From DATEJJ01 sp039649115 (lineage in GTDB: Bacteria > Actinomycetota > Actinomycetes > Mycobacteriales > Micromonosporaceae): a DNA stretch of 42,397 bases. Positions 32,638-40,473 of the stretch are shown here, piece by piece. How positions within the stretch are numbered: position 1 is the stretch's first letter; every line of letters begins with the position of its first letter. The translations under genes and the position numbers were made by a program. The notes under the pieces are model-generated. The model was given only the letters and a program-made list of their open reading frames with translations. It was not told where the DNA came from and did no database searches. The DNA lies in assembly GCA_039649115.1 (NCBI GenBank), contig JBBWZQ010000356.1:1-42397 (forward strand), given 5' to 3'.

Positions 32638-32643
32638 TACGCT
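32638..32643 (+). promoter_or_regulatory. Candidate -10 box of the DAHP synthase gene
   Basis: TACGCT ends 7 nt before the ATG at 32651, compatible with a leaderless aroG-type transcript. Confidence 0.4.
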
Positions 32644-32650
32644 GAGGACC

Positions 32651-34042
32651 ATGCGCCAGGAGTGGCACCGGTTCCGCAACCCAGGGTTGGAGATCGCCCT
32701 ACCCATGTCCGGCTCGGCCGAGGTCGAGGCTCTCGGGCTGGACCGCTGGCGCGGGCTGTCCCGCGCGCAGCAGCCGCCGTGGCCCGACCAGGCCAAGGTC
32801 GACGAGGTCTGCGGCGTCCTGTCTGTGGTGCCCCCGATCGTCGCGCCGTACGAGGTCGACGAGCTGCGGGACCGGCTGGCCATGGTCTGCGAGGGCAGGG
32901 CGTTCCTGCTCCAGGGCGGCGACTGCGCGGAGACCTTCGTCGACAACACCGAGACGCACCTGCTCGCCAACGCGCGCACCCTGCTGCAGATGGCCGTCGT
33001 GCTCACCTACGGCGCCTCGCTGCCGGTCGTGAAGGTGTCCCGGGTCGCCGGGCAGTACACCAAGCCGCGCTCGGCGCCGATCGACTCGCTCGGGCTGCCC
33101 GCCTACCGGGGTGACATGATCAACTCGCTGGAGGCCACGCCCGAGGCGCGGGTGGCCGACCCGCAGCGGATGATCCGTTCCTACGCCAACGCCTCCAGCG
33201 CGATGAACATGCTCCGCGCCTACCTCGGCGGCGGCCTGGCCGACCTGCACGCGGTGCACGACTGGAACCAGGACTTCGTGCGCAACTCGGCCTTCGGGGA
33301 GCGGTACGACGCGATCGCCCGCGAGATCGACCGGGCGCTGGCCTTCATCCGGGCCTGCGGGATGAGGGACGACGAGGCGCTGCGCACGGTCACCCTGTAC
33401 TGCTCGCACGAGGCGCTCGCGCTGGAGTACGACCGGGCACTGACCCGGGTGGCCGGCGGACGCGCGTACGGGCTGTCCGGGCACTTCCTGTGGATCGGCG
33501 AACGCACCAAGCAGCTCGACGGGGCACACGTGGACTTCATGTCCCGCATCGTCAACCCGATCGGCGTGAAGCTGGGCCCGGGTACCACGCCGGAACTGGC
33601 GATCGAGCTGTGCGAGCGGCTCAACCCGGAGAACACTCCGGGCCGGTTGACGCTGGTCAGCCGGATGGGCAACCAGAAGGTACGCGACACGCTGCCGACG
33701 ATCGTGGAGAAGGTGGTGGCGGCCGGGCACAAGGTGGTCTGGCAGTGCGATCCGATGCACGGCAACACGCATGAGTCGTCCAACGGGTACAAGACGCGCC
33801 ACTTCGACCGGATCGTCGACGAGGTGCTCGGCTACTTCGAGGTCCACCGGGAGCTGGGTACCCACCCGGGCGGCCTGCACGTGGAGCTGACCGGCGAGGA
33901 CGTCACCGAGTGCCTGGGCGGGGCGCAGGCGATCGAGGACGCGGACCTGCCCGGCCGGTACGAGACCGCGTGCGATCCGCGGCTGAACACCCAGCAGTCG
34001 CTGGAGCTGGCGTTCCTCATCGCGGAGATGTTGAGGGGCTAG
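32651..34042 (+). CDS. aroG: Class II DAHP synthase (shikimate pathway, first step)
   Basis: A 463-aa 3-deoxy-D-arabino-heptulosonate 7-phosphate synthase of the plant/actinobacterial class II type. It joins phosphoenolpyruvate and erythrose 4-phosphate. Metal ligands are visible: Cys in LLQGGDCAETF, His in QCDPMHGNT, Glu in GGLHVELTGEDVTEC and Asp in ETACDPRLN. The RVAGQYTKPRS substrate segment and GTRTP-like motifs are in place. Length matches the M. tuberculosis enzyme, which is feedback-inhibited by combinations of aromatic amino acids; that regulation is inferred here. A TACGCT box 7 nt before the ATG suggests its own leaderless promoter. Confidence 0.96.
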   Translation: MRQEWHRFRNPGLEIALPMSGSAEVEALGLDRWRGLSRAQQPPWPDQAKVDEVCGVLSVVPPIVAPYEVDELRDRLAMVCEGRAFLLQGGDCAETFVDNTETHLLANARTLLQMAVVLTYGASLPVVKVSRVAGQYTKPRSAPIDSLGLPAYRGDMINSLEATPEARVADPQRMIRSYANASSAMNMLRAYLGGGLADLHAVHDWNQDFVRNSAFGERYDAIAREIDRALAFIRACGMRDDEALRTVTLYCSHEALALEYDRALTRVAGGRAYGLSGHFLWIGERTKQLDGAHVDFMSRIVNPIGVKLGPGTTPELAIELCERLNPENTPGRLTLVSRMGNQKVRDTLPTIVEKVVAAGHKVVWQCDPMHGNTHESSNGYKTRHFDRIVDEVLGYFEVHRELGTHPGGLHVELTGEDVTECLGGAQAIEDADLPGRYETACDPRLNTQQSLELAFLIAEMLRG

Positions 34043-34058
34043 CGCGAGGCCCTAGTAT
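34031..34058 (+). promoter_or_regulatory. Candidate promoter of the threonine aldolase gene
   Basis: TTGAGG (34031-34036), 16-nt spacer, TAGTAT (34053-34058), then 6 nt to the ATG at 34065. It is the best -35/-10 pair seen in the window. It starts inside the end of the DAHP synthase gene and predicts a leaderless transcript. Confidence 0.5.
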
Positions 34059-34064
34059 CGACGC

Positions 34065-35102
34065 ATGACCGTGGTGGATCTGCGCAGTGACACCGTGACC
34101 AAGCCGACGCCGGGCATGCGCGCCGCGATGGCCGCCGCCGAGGTCGGCGACGACGTGTACGGGGAAGACCCGAGCATCAACGCGCTCCAGGAGCGGGTGG
34201 CGGCGCTGTTCGGCCACGAGGCGGCGTTGCTCGCGCCCACCGGGTCGATGGCCAACCAGATCTCGCTGCAGACGCTGGTGCCGCCCGGCAGCGAGTTGCT
34301 GTGCGACGCCGACGCGCACATCGTCACCTACGAGGCGGGTTCCACGGCGGCGGTCGGCGGCATCTCCACGCGCACCTGGCAGTCGGTGGGACCCGACATC
34401 GACGTGGACGTGGTGGCCGGGATGGTCCGGCCCGCCGGTTACTACGCCGTGGACACCTGCGCGATCGCCGTGGAGCAGACGCACAACAAGGGCGGCGGTG
34501 GCGTGATCCCGCTGTCCACACTGGAGGGTCTGCGCCAGGTCGCCGACGACGCCGGAGTCGCGCTGCACGCCGACGGTGCCCGCATCTGGCACGCGTCGAT
34601 CGCCGACGGGATACCGCTGCACCGCTACGGCGCGCTGTTCGACACGCTGTCGGTCTGCCTGTCCAAGGGCCTCGGCGCGCCGGTCGGCTCGCTGATGGTG
34701 TCCAGCGCCGAGCGGGTCGCGCGGGGGCGGCTCGTCCGCAAGCGGATGGGCGGCGGCATGCGGCAGGCGGGCGTGCTCGCCGCGGCCGGCGACTACGCGC
34801 TGACCCACCAGTTCGAGCGGCTCGCCGACGACCACGCGCGGGCGCTGCGGCTGGCCGAGGCGCTGGCGCCGTGGGGCGTCGTCGACCCGTCGCGGGTGCG
34901 CACCAACATGGTCCTCCTGGACTTCGGGAAGTCCACTGTGGACGCGAACGAGTTCGCGAGGGCGGCCGCGGAGCGCGGCGTGCTGTTCCCGCCGACCAGC
35001 CCGCGGCACGTCCGGCTGGTGACCCACCTGGACGTGGACGACGCCGGCATCGACTACGCGATCGAGGTGCTCACCGGGATCATGGCGGCCAGGTCCGCAT
35101 GA
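34065..35102 (+). CDS. ltaE: Low-specificity threonine aldolase
   Basis: A 345-aa PLP enzyme of fold type I that cleaves threonine or allo-threonine to glycine and acetaldehyde. It starts VDLRSDTVTKPTPGMRAAM and continues VGDDVYGEDP, both strongly typical. The cofactor Asp/His region is LHADGARIWHASIA and the Schiff-base lysine is K201 in VCLSKGLGAPVGS. Arg/Lys residues for the substrate carboxylate are in VRKRMGGGMRQAG. Related beta-eliminating lyases cannot be fully excluded. The stop lies 23 bp inside the convergent GNAT gene. Confidence 0.93.
   Translation: MTVVDLRSDTVTKPTPGMRAAMAAAEVGDDVYGEDPSINALQERVAALFGHEAALLAPTGSMANQISLQTLVPPGSELLCDADAHIVTYEAGSTAAVGGISTRTWQSVGPDIDVDVVAGMVRPAGYYAVDTCAIAVEQTHNKGGGGVIPLSTLEGLRQVADDAGVALHADGARIWHASIADGIPLHRYGALFDTLSVCLSKGLGAPVGSLMVSSAERVARGRLVRKRMGGGMRQAGVLAAAGDYALTHQFERLADDHARALRLAEALAPWGVVDPSRVRTNMVLLDFGKSTVDANEFARAAAERGVLFPPTSPRHVRLVTHLDVDDAGIDYAIEVLTGIMAARSA
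34932..34942. repeat. TCCACTGTGGA palindrome, copy 3
   Basis: Exact copy, extended to GTCCACTGTGGAC, inside the threonine aldolase gene. It encodes Ser-Thr-Val-Asp with the rare Thr codon ACT. Confidence 0.6.
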
Positions 35103-35652
35103 CCACCCGCCGGCCGGTGGCGGGGCGCGCGTACTCGGTGAAGCCGGCGCCGGCGAACAGGCCGACCGTACCCGTGAAAAGGTCGCCCGAGGGGCGGCGG
35201 TCGCCGCTGGTGTCGACCGGATAGCCCTCGACGGCGGTGGCGCCGCGCCCGGCGGCGTAGCCGACGGCCGCGCACAGCAAGGCGTGCGAGACGCCCTGGC
35301 GCCGGTGGTGGCGGTTGATGAAGAAACAGGTCACCGACCACACGCCGGGATCGTCCGGTTCGGTGAGGCGCAGCGTGCGGGAGCGCAGCAGACGGGGGTA
35401 CGCGGTGCGCGGCGCCACGGCGCACCAGCCCACCGGCGTCCCCTCGTCGTAGCCGAGCAACCCGGCCGGCTGCCCCGAACGCACCACCGCCTCGAACCCC
35501 GCACGGTTGCTCGCGCTGCCACTGGTGGTCCAGTCCCGGCCGGAGATCCGCCACCACATGCACCAGCAACCGCTGTTCGCGCCGTTGGGCCCGAACAGGG
35601 CCGCGATGTCGGCGAACCCGTCCGGCTCCACCGGCCTGATGTCCAGGCTCAT
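35080..35652 (-). CDS. GNAT-family N-acetyltransferase
   Basis: A 190-aa acetyltransferase-fold protein. The acetyl-CoA region is WSVTCFFINRHHRRQGVSHALL, with the R/Q-x-x-G-x-A-like loop in RRQGVS, and GAGFTEYARP is the terminal beta-strand region. An N-terminal segment with Cys and Trp (CWCMWWR) is typical of a small actinobacterial subgroup. The substrate is unknown. The ATG overlaps the stop of the 51-aa membrane protein (ATGA), so translation is coupled. The 3' end overlaps the threonine aldolase gene by 23 bp on the opposite strand. Confidence 0.88.
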   Translation of the reverse strand: MSLDIRPVEPDGFADIAALFGPNGANSGCWCMWWRISGRDWTTSGSASNRAGFEAVVRSGQPAGLLGYDEGTPVGWCAVAPRTAYPRLLRSRTLRLTEPDDPGVWSVTCFFINRHHRRQGVSHALLCAAVGYAAGRGATAVEGYPVDTSGDRRPSGDLFTGTVGLFAGAGFTEYARPATGRRVVMRTWPP

Positions 35653-35804
35653 CGGATCTTCACCCCGTCCAGTGCCGAGCCGAGCAGCTTGACCGCCAGG
35701 ACCACGACGATGAGCAGGCCGACGCCGGCCACGATCGCCGCGAGCAGGCAGCCGGCGCCGGGCCGCCGCGGCTCGGGCGGGTCGGGCCCGTCACCGCCGC
35801 TCAC
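35649..35804 (-). CDS. 51-aa single-TM protein, unknown function
   Basis: A short open frame starts at GTG 35804 and stops at 35649. The product begins MSGGDGPDPPEPRRPGAG and continues into one hydrophobic helix (about 19-41, Leu/Val/Ile-rich), ending ALDGVKIR. It overlaps the methyltransferase stop by 4 bp (GTGA) and the GNAT start by 4 bp (ATGA). It thus fills exactly the space between two coupled genes, which strongly supports translation. The Pro/Arg-rich N-terminus is probably cytosolic. No family recognised. Confidence 0.75.
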   Translation of the reverse strand: MSGGDGPDPPEPRRPGAGCLLAAIVAGVGLLIVVVLAVKLLGSALDGVKIR

Positions 35805-36574
35805 CGGCACACCAGAAAGCCCGCATGGGTACCGAACCGGAAGGCGCCCTCCCGCGCGATGACCGCGGCGATCCTGTCCCGCACCGCGTCGAGCACCTCG
35901 GGCGTGATGTCGGGCCCGCTCATCGAGCCGAGCCAGCGCAGCACCGGTTCGGGGTCGGGCGCCACGATGGTGCCCCGGAAGTCGATCCGCTCGACGCTGC
36001 GGAACAGCCGCCGGACCAACCGCTCGCCCTCCTCCAGGCGGAACCGCCGGGACACGTCGCGGGACACCGGAGTCCCGGTCAGCTCCCGCACCACGTCCGC
36101 GTGCAGCGCGCGCACCTGCACCTTGTCGGCCCGGCCGTTGGTGGCGATGAGCACGGTGCCCCCCGGTGCGCGTACCCGCGCCAGCTCGGCGAGCGCCGCC
36201 TCCGGCTCGGGTACGTGGTAGAGCATGTGCATCGCGAGCACCGCACCCAGGGACCCGGTGCGTACCGGGAGCGCCGCCGCGTCCGCGACCAGCGCGGGCC
36301 GGCCCGCCGCCAGCAACATGCCCATGGACAGGTCAGCGGCGAACACCGGCCGGTCGGGCCGGTCGGCGCGCAGCGCGGCCACGTAGCGCCCCGGTCCGCA
36401 GCCCACGTCCAGCACCGGCCCGGGCGCGTCGTGCAGCAGGCGCACGGCGGCGCCGGCGATGTCGTGCGGCGGGTACTGGTAGTCGTACAGCGCGACTCGC
36501 GCGTTGAGCCGCTCCGGGTTCGCGTACTCGCGCGTGGTCAGCACGGTGCGGTCGGTCAGATCCTCGAACGCCAC
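35801..36574 (-). CDS. Class I SAM-dependent methyltransferase
   Basis: A 257-aa methyltransferase. SAM motif I is VLDVGCGPGRYVAAL (about 54-68), with FAADLS as motif II and the Methyltransf_11-type LAMHMLYHVPEPEAALAEL as the motif IV region. The C-terminal helical part probably recognises the substrate, which is unknown. The GTG start lies 7 nt after TAACCT (36587-36582 on the minus strand), so the three-gene unit methyltransferase, 51-aa membrane protein, GNAT may be transcribed as a leaderless mRNA. All three genes overlap by 4 bp. Confidence 0.9.
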   Translation of the reverse strand: MAFEDLTDRTVLTTREYANPERLNARVALYDYQYPPHDIAGAAVRLLHDAPGPVLDVGCGPGRYVAALRADRPDRPVFAADLSMGMLLAAGRPALVADAAALPVRTGSLGAVLAMHMLYHVPEPEAALAELARVRAPGGTVLIATNGRADKVQVRALHADVVRELTGTPVSRDVSRRFRLEEGERLVRRLFRSVERIDFRGTIVAPDPEPVLRWLGSMSGPDITPEVLDAVRDRIAAVIAREGAFRFGTHAGFLVCR

Positions 36575-36581
36575 GCCGCCA

Positions 36582-36587
36582 AGGTTA
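36582..36587 (-). promoter_or_regulatory. Candidate -10 box of the methyltransferase operon
   Basis: TAACCT (minus strand) ends 7 nt before the GTG at 36574. It matches the hexamer and spacing in front of the SRPBCC gene. Confidence 0.45.
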
Positions 36588-36597
36588 TCGGTCGCGG

Positions 36598-37452
36598 TCA
36601 GCCGTCGCGCAGGCGCTTGAGGGTGGCGATGTCCCGGGCATGTCCCGCGGTGCCCTCGGTCGGCGTCTCCACGATCACCGGTACCCCGGCCACGGCCGGG
36701 TGCGCGACCAGCTCACCGAAGGCGGCCTCGCCGATCAGCCCGGCGCCGACGGTCTCGTGCCGGTCGCGGGTGGAGCCGCACGGGTCCTTGGAGTCGTTGG
36801 CGTGCACCAGCCACAGCCGGTCGGCCCCGCACGCGGCGACCAGCGCGTCCAACGTCGCGGTCATGCCACCCGGGCGGGCCAGGTCGTGCCCGGCCGCCCA
36901 GACGTGGCAGGTGTCGAAGCACACCCCGAGCGCCGGGTGCCGGTCGACCGCGTCCAGGTACTCGCCGAGCTGCTCCACCCGGGCCGCCAGCGAACGGCCA
37001 CCGCCCGCGCTCGGCTCGACCAGCAGCCGGCCGCCGCTGCCCGCCGCCTTGTCCAGCAGGGGCAGCAGCGCCTCCCGTACCTGCCTCATCGCCATCGGGG
37101 CGTGGGCCGCGTCCACCGCGTTGCCCGCATGGAAGACCACGCCGGCCGCGCCGATCGCGGCGCCCCGGTCCAGCGCGTGCGCGAGCGTCCCGACCGACCG
37201 TGCCACCGTCGCCCCGGTCGGCGAGCCGAGGTTGACCAGGAGCGTGGCGTGGATGTACGCGGGCAGCCGGCGCTGCGCGAAGCCGGACCGGAACACCTCG
37301 TCCTGCTTCGGATCGCCGGGCGACAGCGTCCAGCCGCGCGGGTTGGAGACGTACACCTGCACCGCCTCGGCGCCGGTGGAGTCGGCGTAGGCCACTGCCT
37401 TGCCGAGCCCGCCGGCGACGGCGGCGTGCGCTCCGATCGGGGCAGTGCGCAC
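36598..37452 (-). CDS. nfo: Endonuclease IV (AP endonuclease family 2)
   Basis: A 284-aa TIM-barrel DNA-repair enzyme that cuts at abasic sites using zinc. It begins RTAPIGAHAAVAGGLGKAV, the usual family start. Family motifs follow in order: AVQVYVSNPRGW, VFHAGN, LLVEPSAGGG (metal Glu), VCFDTCHVWAAGHDL (Asp/His ligands), LVHANDSKDPCGSTRDRHE and VIVETPTEG. GTG 37452 fits the family start; GTG 37485, inside the kinase gene, would add 11 residues. It lies 17 bp downstream of the PASTA-kinase gene on the same strand and may be co-transcribed. Confidence 0.93.
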   Translation of the reverse strand: MRTAPIGAHAAVAGGLGKAVAYADSTGAEAVQVYVSNPRGWTLSPGDPKQDEVFRSGFAQRRLPAYIHATLLVNLGSPTGATVARSVGTLAHALDRGAAIGAAGVVFHAGNAVDAAHAPMAMRQVREALLPLLDKAAGSGGRLLVEPSAGGGRSLAARVEQLGEYLDAVDRHPALGVCFDTCHVWAAGHDLARPGGMTATLDALVAACGADRLWLVHANDSKDPCGSTRDRHETVGAGLIGEAAFGELVAHPAVAGVPVIVETPTEGTAGHARDIATLKRLRDG

Positions 37453-37469
37453 CCGGCGCCGGGCACGGG

Positions 37470-39428
37470 TCAGGGTGTGACCCACACCTGCACCTGGGAG
37501 TTGGGCTGCACCTGGGTGCCGGCGCCCGGGTTCTGCTGGCGTACCTGCCCGCCGACGTCGAAGACGTCCACGCCCACCAGGCCCAGCTGCTGCAGGATCT
37601 GGTTGGCCTGGTCGAAGCTGAGGCCCTTGTTGGTCAGGTCGGGCACGGTGACCAGCGGCGGCCCGGTGCTGACCGTCAGGATGACGGTCGCGTTCTTCTC
37701 GACCCCCGACCCGGCCGGCGGATCCTGTGCGATGACGGTGTTGGCCGGCTTGTCGCTCTGCTTCGGCTTCACCGCCCACTGCAGCCCGAGCTGTTGCAGC
37801 TGGGCCTCGGCCGCGTTGACGTCCTGGTTGACCAGGTTGGGTACGGAGATCGGCGCCTTGCCCTTGCTGACCTTGACGACGATCTCGGTGCGCGGCGCGA
37901 CGACCGTGCCGGCGGCGGGATCGGTGGACACCACGTACCCGGCCGGCAGGTTGTCGTCGTAGACGTCGACCTTCCTGGGTACCAGCTTGATCGTCGCCAG
38001 GTCGCTGGCGGCCGCGTCGAAGGCCTTGCCGTTCTCGTCGGGTATCTTGTAGCGCTCCGGGCCGAGCGACAGGGTCAGCGTGATCGTGCCGCCCTTGACG
38101 ATGCGCTGGCTGGCGCTGGGCAACTGACCCAGCACGGTGTCCCGGGGCACCTTCTCGTCGTACCGGCCGGCGTCCGTCCTGATGGTGAAGCCGTCCTGCC
38201 GGGCCAGCGCGAGTGCCTGCGTCTTGGACTGGCCGACCAGGTTGGGTGCGGCGGTGAAGCGCCCGACCCCGAACCACCAGCCACCGACCGCGATGAGCAG
38301 GCCGAGCACCACGATCACGGCGGCCAGCGCCTGGCGCCCCCGGGCCGTGCCCACGACCCGCCGGTACCAGCCGAGCAGTCCACCCTCGCGGGCCCGGGAC
38401 GCGGCCCGCCGGCGGTGCGGCGCGGCGCGGACGGTGCCGGGGGCGGGCAGGCGTGCCCACGGCGGGCGCTCGGCCGGTACCTGTTGGCTGGGTGGCGAGA
38501 TGCTCGCGACCGGTACCGTCGGCTGCGCGGCGACCCGGGCGCCGGCCGCGGCCACGCTGAGCTCCTCGCGGGTGGCCTGCACCTCGGCGAGCATCGCGCC
38601 CGCGTCGGTGGGGCGGCCGGCGGGATCGCGCCGGGTGGCCCGCCGGACCAGGCTGTCCACCGGGTCGGGCAGGGTCGGCACGTACTTGGAGGGCGGCGGC
38701 ACGTCCTGGTCGACATGGCGCCAGGCGACCTCGACCGGCTTGTTGCCGTCGTACGGGACGCGGCCGGTGAGCATCTCGAAGAGCACGATGCCGGCCGAGT
38801 AGACGTCGGTCCGCGGGTCGGCCCGCCCGTCGGCGACCAGCTCGGGCGCGACATAGGCGGCGGTGGCCAGGAGCTGCCCGGCGCTGCCCTCGGCGGTGGC
38901 GTCCTCGACCGCCTGCGCGAGCCCGAAGTCGGCGACCTTGACGACGGCGTCGACCAGGCTGCCACCACTGGGCGCCTCGGCGACCAGGACGTTCTCCGGC
39001 TTGATGTCGCGGTGCACCAGGCCGGCCCGGTGCGCGGCGGCGACCGCGGCCAGCACCTGCTCGATGATGGCGAGAGACTCGCCCGCGCCCAGCCGGTGCC
39101 GGTCGGTGAGCAGTTCGCGCAGGGTGCGCCCGCGCACGTATTCCATGACGAGGTAGGGCAGGCCCTGGTAGCTGCCCTGGTCGTAGACGGCCACCACGTT
39201 GGGGTGGGTGAGCCGGGCGATGGTCTTCGCCTCGTCGGTGAACCGGTCGACGAAGCGCGGATCGCGGGACTGCCCGGGATGAATGATCTTCAGCGCGATG
39301 GTGCGCTCGAGCCGCTCGTCCGTTGCCATGTAGACGGTCGCCATGCCGCCGCGGGCGACACGGCCGCGCACCCGGTAGCGCCCGTCGATCAACGCTCCGA
39401 TGAGTGAGTCGGCGACCATCGTGTCCAT
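37470..39428 (-). CDS. pknL: PknL-type Ser/Thr protein kinase with PASTA repeats
   Basis: A 652-aa membrane kinase. The cytosolic kinase domain (about 12-290) has Lys47 in IALKIIH, HRDIKPEN with Asp141, DFG at 167-169, and an activation loop ending LATAAYVAPE with candidate phospho-Thr189. A Pro/Arg-rich linker is followed by one transmembrane helix (about 363-385). Four extracellular PASTA-like repeats follow, ending NPGAGTQVQPNSQVQVWVTP; such repeats bind peptidoglycan fragments. An Rv2175c-like protein is encoded nearby, and in M. tuberculosis PknL phosphorylates Rv2175c. The mycobacterial PknL lacks PASTA repeats, while the corynebacterial one has them. A TAGACT box lies 8 nt before the ATG. 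Confidence 0.93.
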   Translation of the reverse strand: MDTMVADSLIGALIDGRYRVRGRVARGGMATVYMATDERLERTIALKIIHPGQSRDPRFVDRFTDEAKTIARLTHPNVVAVYDQGSYQGLPYLVMEYVRGRTLRELLTDRHRLGAGESLAIIEQVLAAVAAAHRAGLVHRDIKPENVLVAEAPSGGSLVDAVVKVADFGLAQAVEDATAEGSAGQLLATAAYVAPELVADGRADPRTDVYSAGIVLFEMLTGRVPYDGNKPVEVAWRHVDQDVPPPSKYVPTLPDPVDSLVRRATRRDPAGRPTDAGAMLAEVQATREELSVAAAGARVAAQPTVPVASISPPSQQVPAERPPWARLPAPGTVRAAPHRRRAASRAREGGLLGWYRRVVGTARGRQALAAVIVVLGLLIAVGGWWFGVGRFTAAPNLVGQSKTQALALARQDGFTIRTDAGRYDEKVPRDTVLGQLPSASQRIVKGGTITLTLSLGPERYKIPDENGKAFDAAASDLATIKLVPRKVDVYDDNLPAGYVVSTDPAAGTVVAPRTEIVVKVSKGKAPISVPNLVNQDVNAAEAQLQQLGLQWAVKPKQSDKPANTVIAQDPPAGSGVEKNATVILTVSTGPPLVTVPDLTNKGLSFDQANQILQQLGLVGVDVFDVGGQVRQQNPGAGTQVQPNSQVQVWVTP

Positions 39429-39436
39429 TGGGAGGC

Positions 39437-39442
39437 AGTCTA
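39437..39442 (-). promoter_or_regulatory. Candidate -10 box of the pknL gene
   Basis: TAGACT on the minus strand ends 8 nt before the ATG at 39428, close to leaderless spacing. No -35 recognised. Confidence 0.35.
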
Positions 39443-39514
39443 TTCGGCCAGAGCCGGATGACCGCCTGGGAAGCGGTGCCGACTATCGAATCGGTACGCG
39501 GTCAATGGGGTAAA

Positions 39515-40042
39515 TCACCCCGTCGACCGGACGGGCGACGGCGCCGGTGGCGTCATCGATGCCGAGGGTGACGGCCGCGACGGCGGTGAGTCACTGGGTG
39601 TCAAGGGATGCGCGGCCGAGGGAGCCGGGCCCAAGGCAGGCGAACCGCTCGCGGCGCTGGCGGGCAGTTGCTTGGGCGTGACGGTGTGGCGCTGCCCCGC
39701 ACTGGGCGCCGGCGCCGGCGACGGCGTGGGCCGCAGGACCGTCACCGCGGGATCGTCCGTCGCGACGGAGGGCGCCCCCTCGGCCGCGACGACCGGGATG
39801 CCCCGCTCCGGACCGGCCCGCAGCGCGCCAAGGCCGCCCGCGACGAGGAAGTAGGCCCCGGCGACCGCCCCCGCCACCGCGAGCCCGACCCGCGCAGCAC
39901 TCCCGGCTGTGCCGGCCTTCAGCCGTGCTCGCCTCCGCCAAAACCCGGCTCCGGCTGCGTTCCCGGCTGTGCCTGCCTTCCGCCATGCTCGCCTCCGCCA
40001 AAGACCGGCTCCGGCTGCGTTCCCGGCTTTCCCACTCAGCAC
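39515..40042 (-). CDS. Pro/Ser-rich one-TM protein with duplicated N-terminal repeat
   Basis: A 175-aa predicted membrane protein. The N-terminal cytosolic part contains two near-identical 20-residue units with the core GNAAGAG.WRRRA, very rich in Arg. A transmembrane helix follows (about 51-75, VGLAVAGAVAGAYFLVAGG). The extracytoplasmic tail (about 85-175) is Pro/Ser/Ala-rich with no Cys, like a wall-spanning or mucin-like stalk. It could be a substrate or partner of the PASTA kinase just downstream; this is inference from position only. GTG 40042 has GAGG 7 nt upstream. It diverges from the Rv2175c-like gene with a 57-bp spacer. Confidence 0.68.
   Translation of the reverse strand: MLSGKAGNAAGAGLWRRRAWRKAGTAGNAAGAGFWRRRARLKAGTAGSAARVGLAVAGAVAGAYFLVAGGLGALRAGPERGIPVVAAEGAPSVATDDPAVTVLRPTPSPAPAPSAGQRHTVTPKQLPASAASGSPALGPAPSAAHPLTPSDSPPSRPSPSASMTPPAPSPVRSTG
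39901..40020. repeat. 60-bp tandem duplication within the Pro/Ser-rich protein gene
   Basis: Two adjacent 60-bp units (39901-39960 and 39961-40020) differ at only a few bases, and the first bases of a third unit follow at 40021. A multiple of three, so the frame is kept. It encodes the duplicated Arg-rich 20-residue unit before the transmembrane helix. Confidence 0.92.
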
Positions 40043-40099
40043 AGGGCGACCTCGGCCAACTCGTGGTGCTGTCCGGCCGGGACATGGCAGGGTGAAGGG

Positions 40100-40465
40100 G
40101 TGACCGAACCTGCTTCACACACCGACCAGCTCGTCGAGCCGGCCGCCTGGCTCAGCGTCGGCGACGTCGCGCAACGCCTGGAGGTGCCACCCAACCAGGC
40201 GCGCCAGATGATCCGGGACCGGGCGCTGCTCGCGGTGCGTCGCGCCGGCGCGCTGATGGTACCCGCCGAACTGATCGCCACGCCCACGGTGCGCAAGCAC
40301 CTCCCCGGTGTACTGACTCTCCTGCATGACGCTGGGTACAACGAGGAAGAGGCGCTCCGGTGGTTGTACACCGCCGACGAGTCCCTGCCCGGCTGCCCCG
40401 CCACCGCGCTGTCAGGTGACAAGGCCACCGAGGTGAAGCGCCGGGCGCAGGCGCTCGGCTTCTGA
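40100..40465 (+). CDS. Rv2175c-like DNA-binding protein
   Basis: A 121-aa winged-helix protein. The HTH region is WLSVGDVAQRLEVPPNQARQMIRDRALLAVRR, followed by a wing-like strand with AGALMVPAELIA. The C-terminal helical part is GVLTLLHDAGYNEEEALRWLY. This matches the actinobacterial Rv2175c family, a DNA-binding substrate of the kinase PknL, whose gene is 0.7 kb away here. The natural target DNA is not known to me. GTG 40100 lies 6 nt after a CAGGGT box, so the transcript may be leaderless. The frame is open far upstream, but that part is antisense to the Pro/Ser-rich gene and was excluded. Confidence 0.9.
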   Translation: MTEPASHTDQLVEPAAWLSVGDVAQRLEVPPNQARQMIRDRALLAVRRAGALMVPAELIATPTVRKHLPGVLTLLHDAGYNEEEALRWLYTADESLPGCPATALSGDKATEVKRRAQALGF

Positions 40466-40473
40466 CCGCCGCC

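Noticed and set aside
39608..40099. Upstream extension of the Rv2175c-like gene
   Set aside because: It is antisense to the Pro/Ser-rich membrane protein gene and carries no family sequence. GTG 40100 fits the family start.
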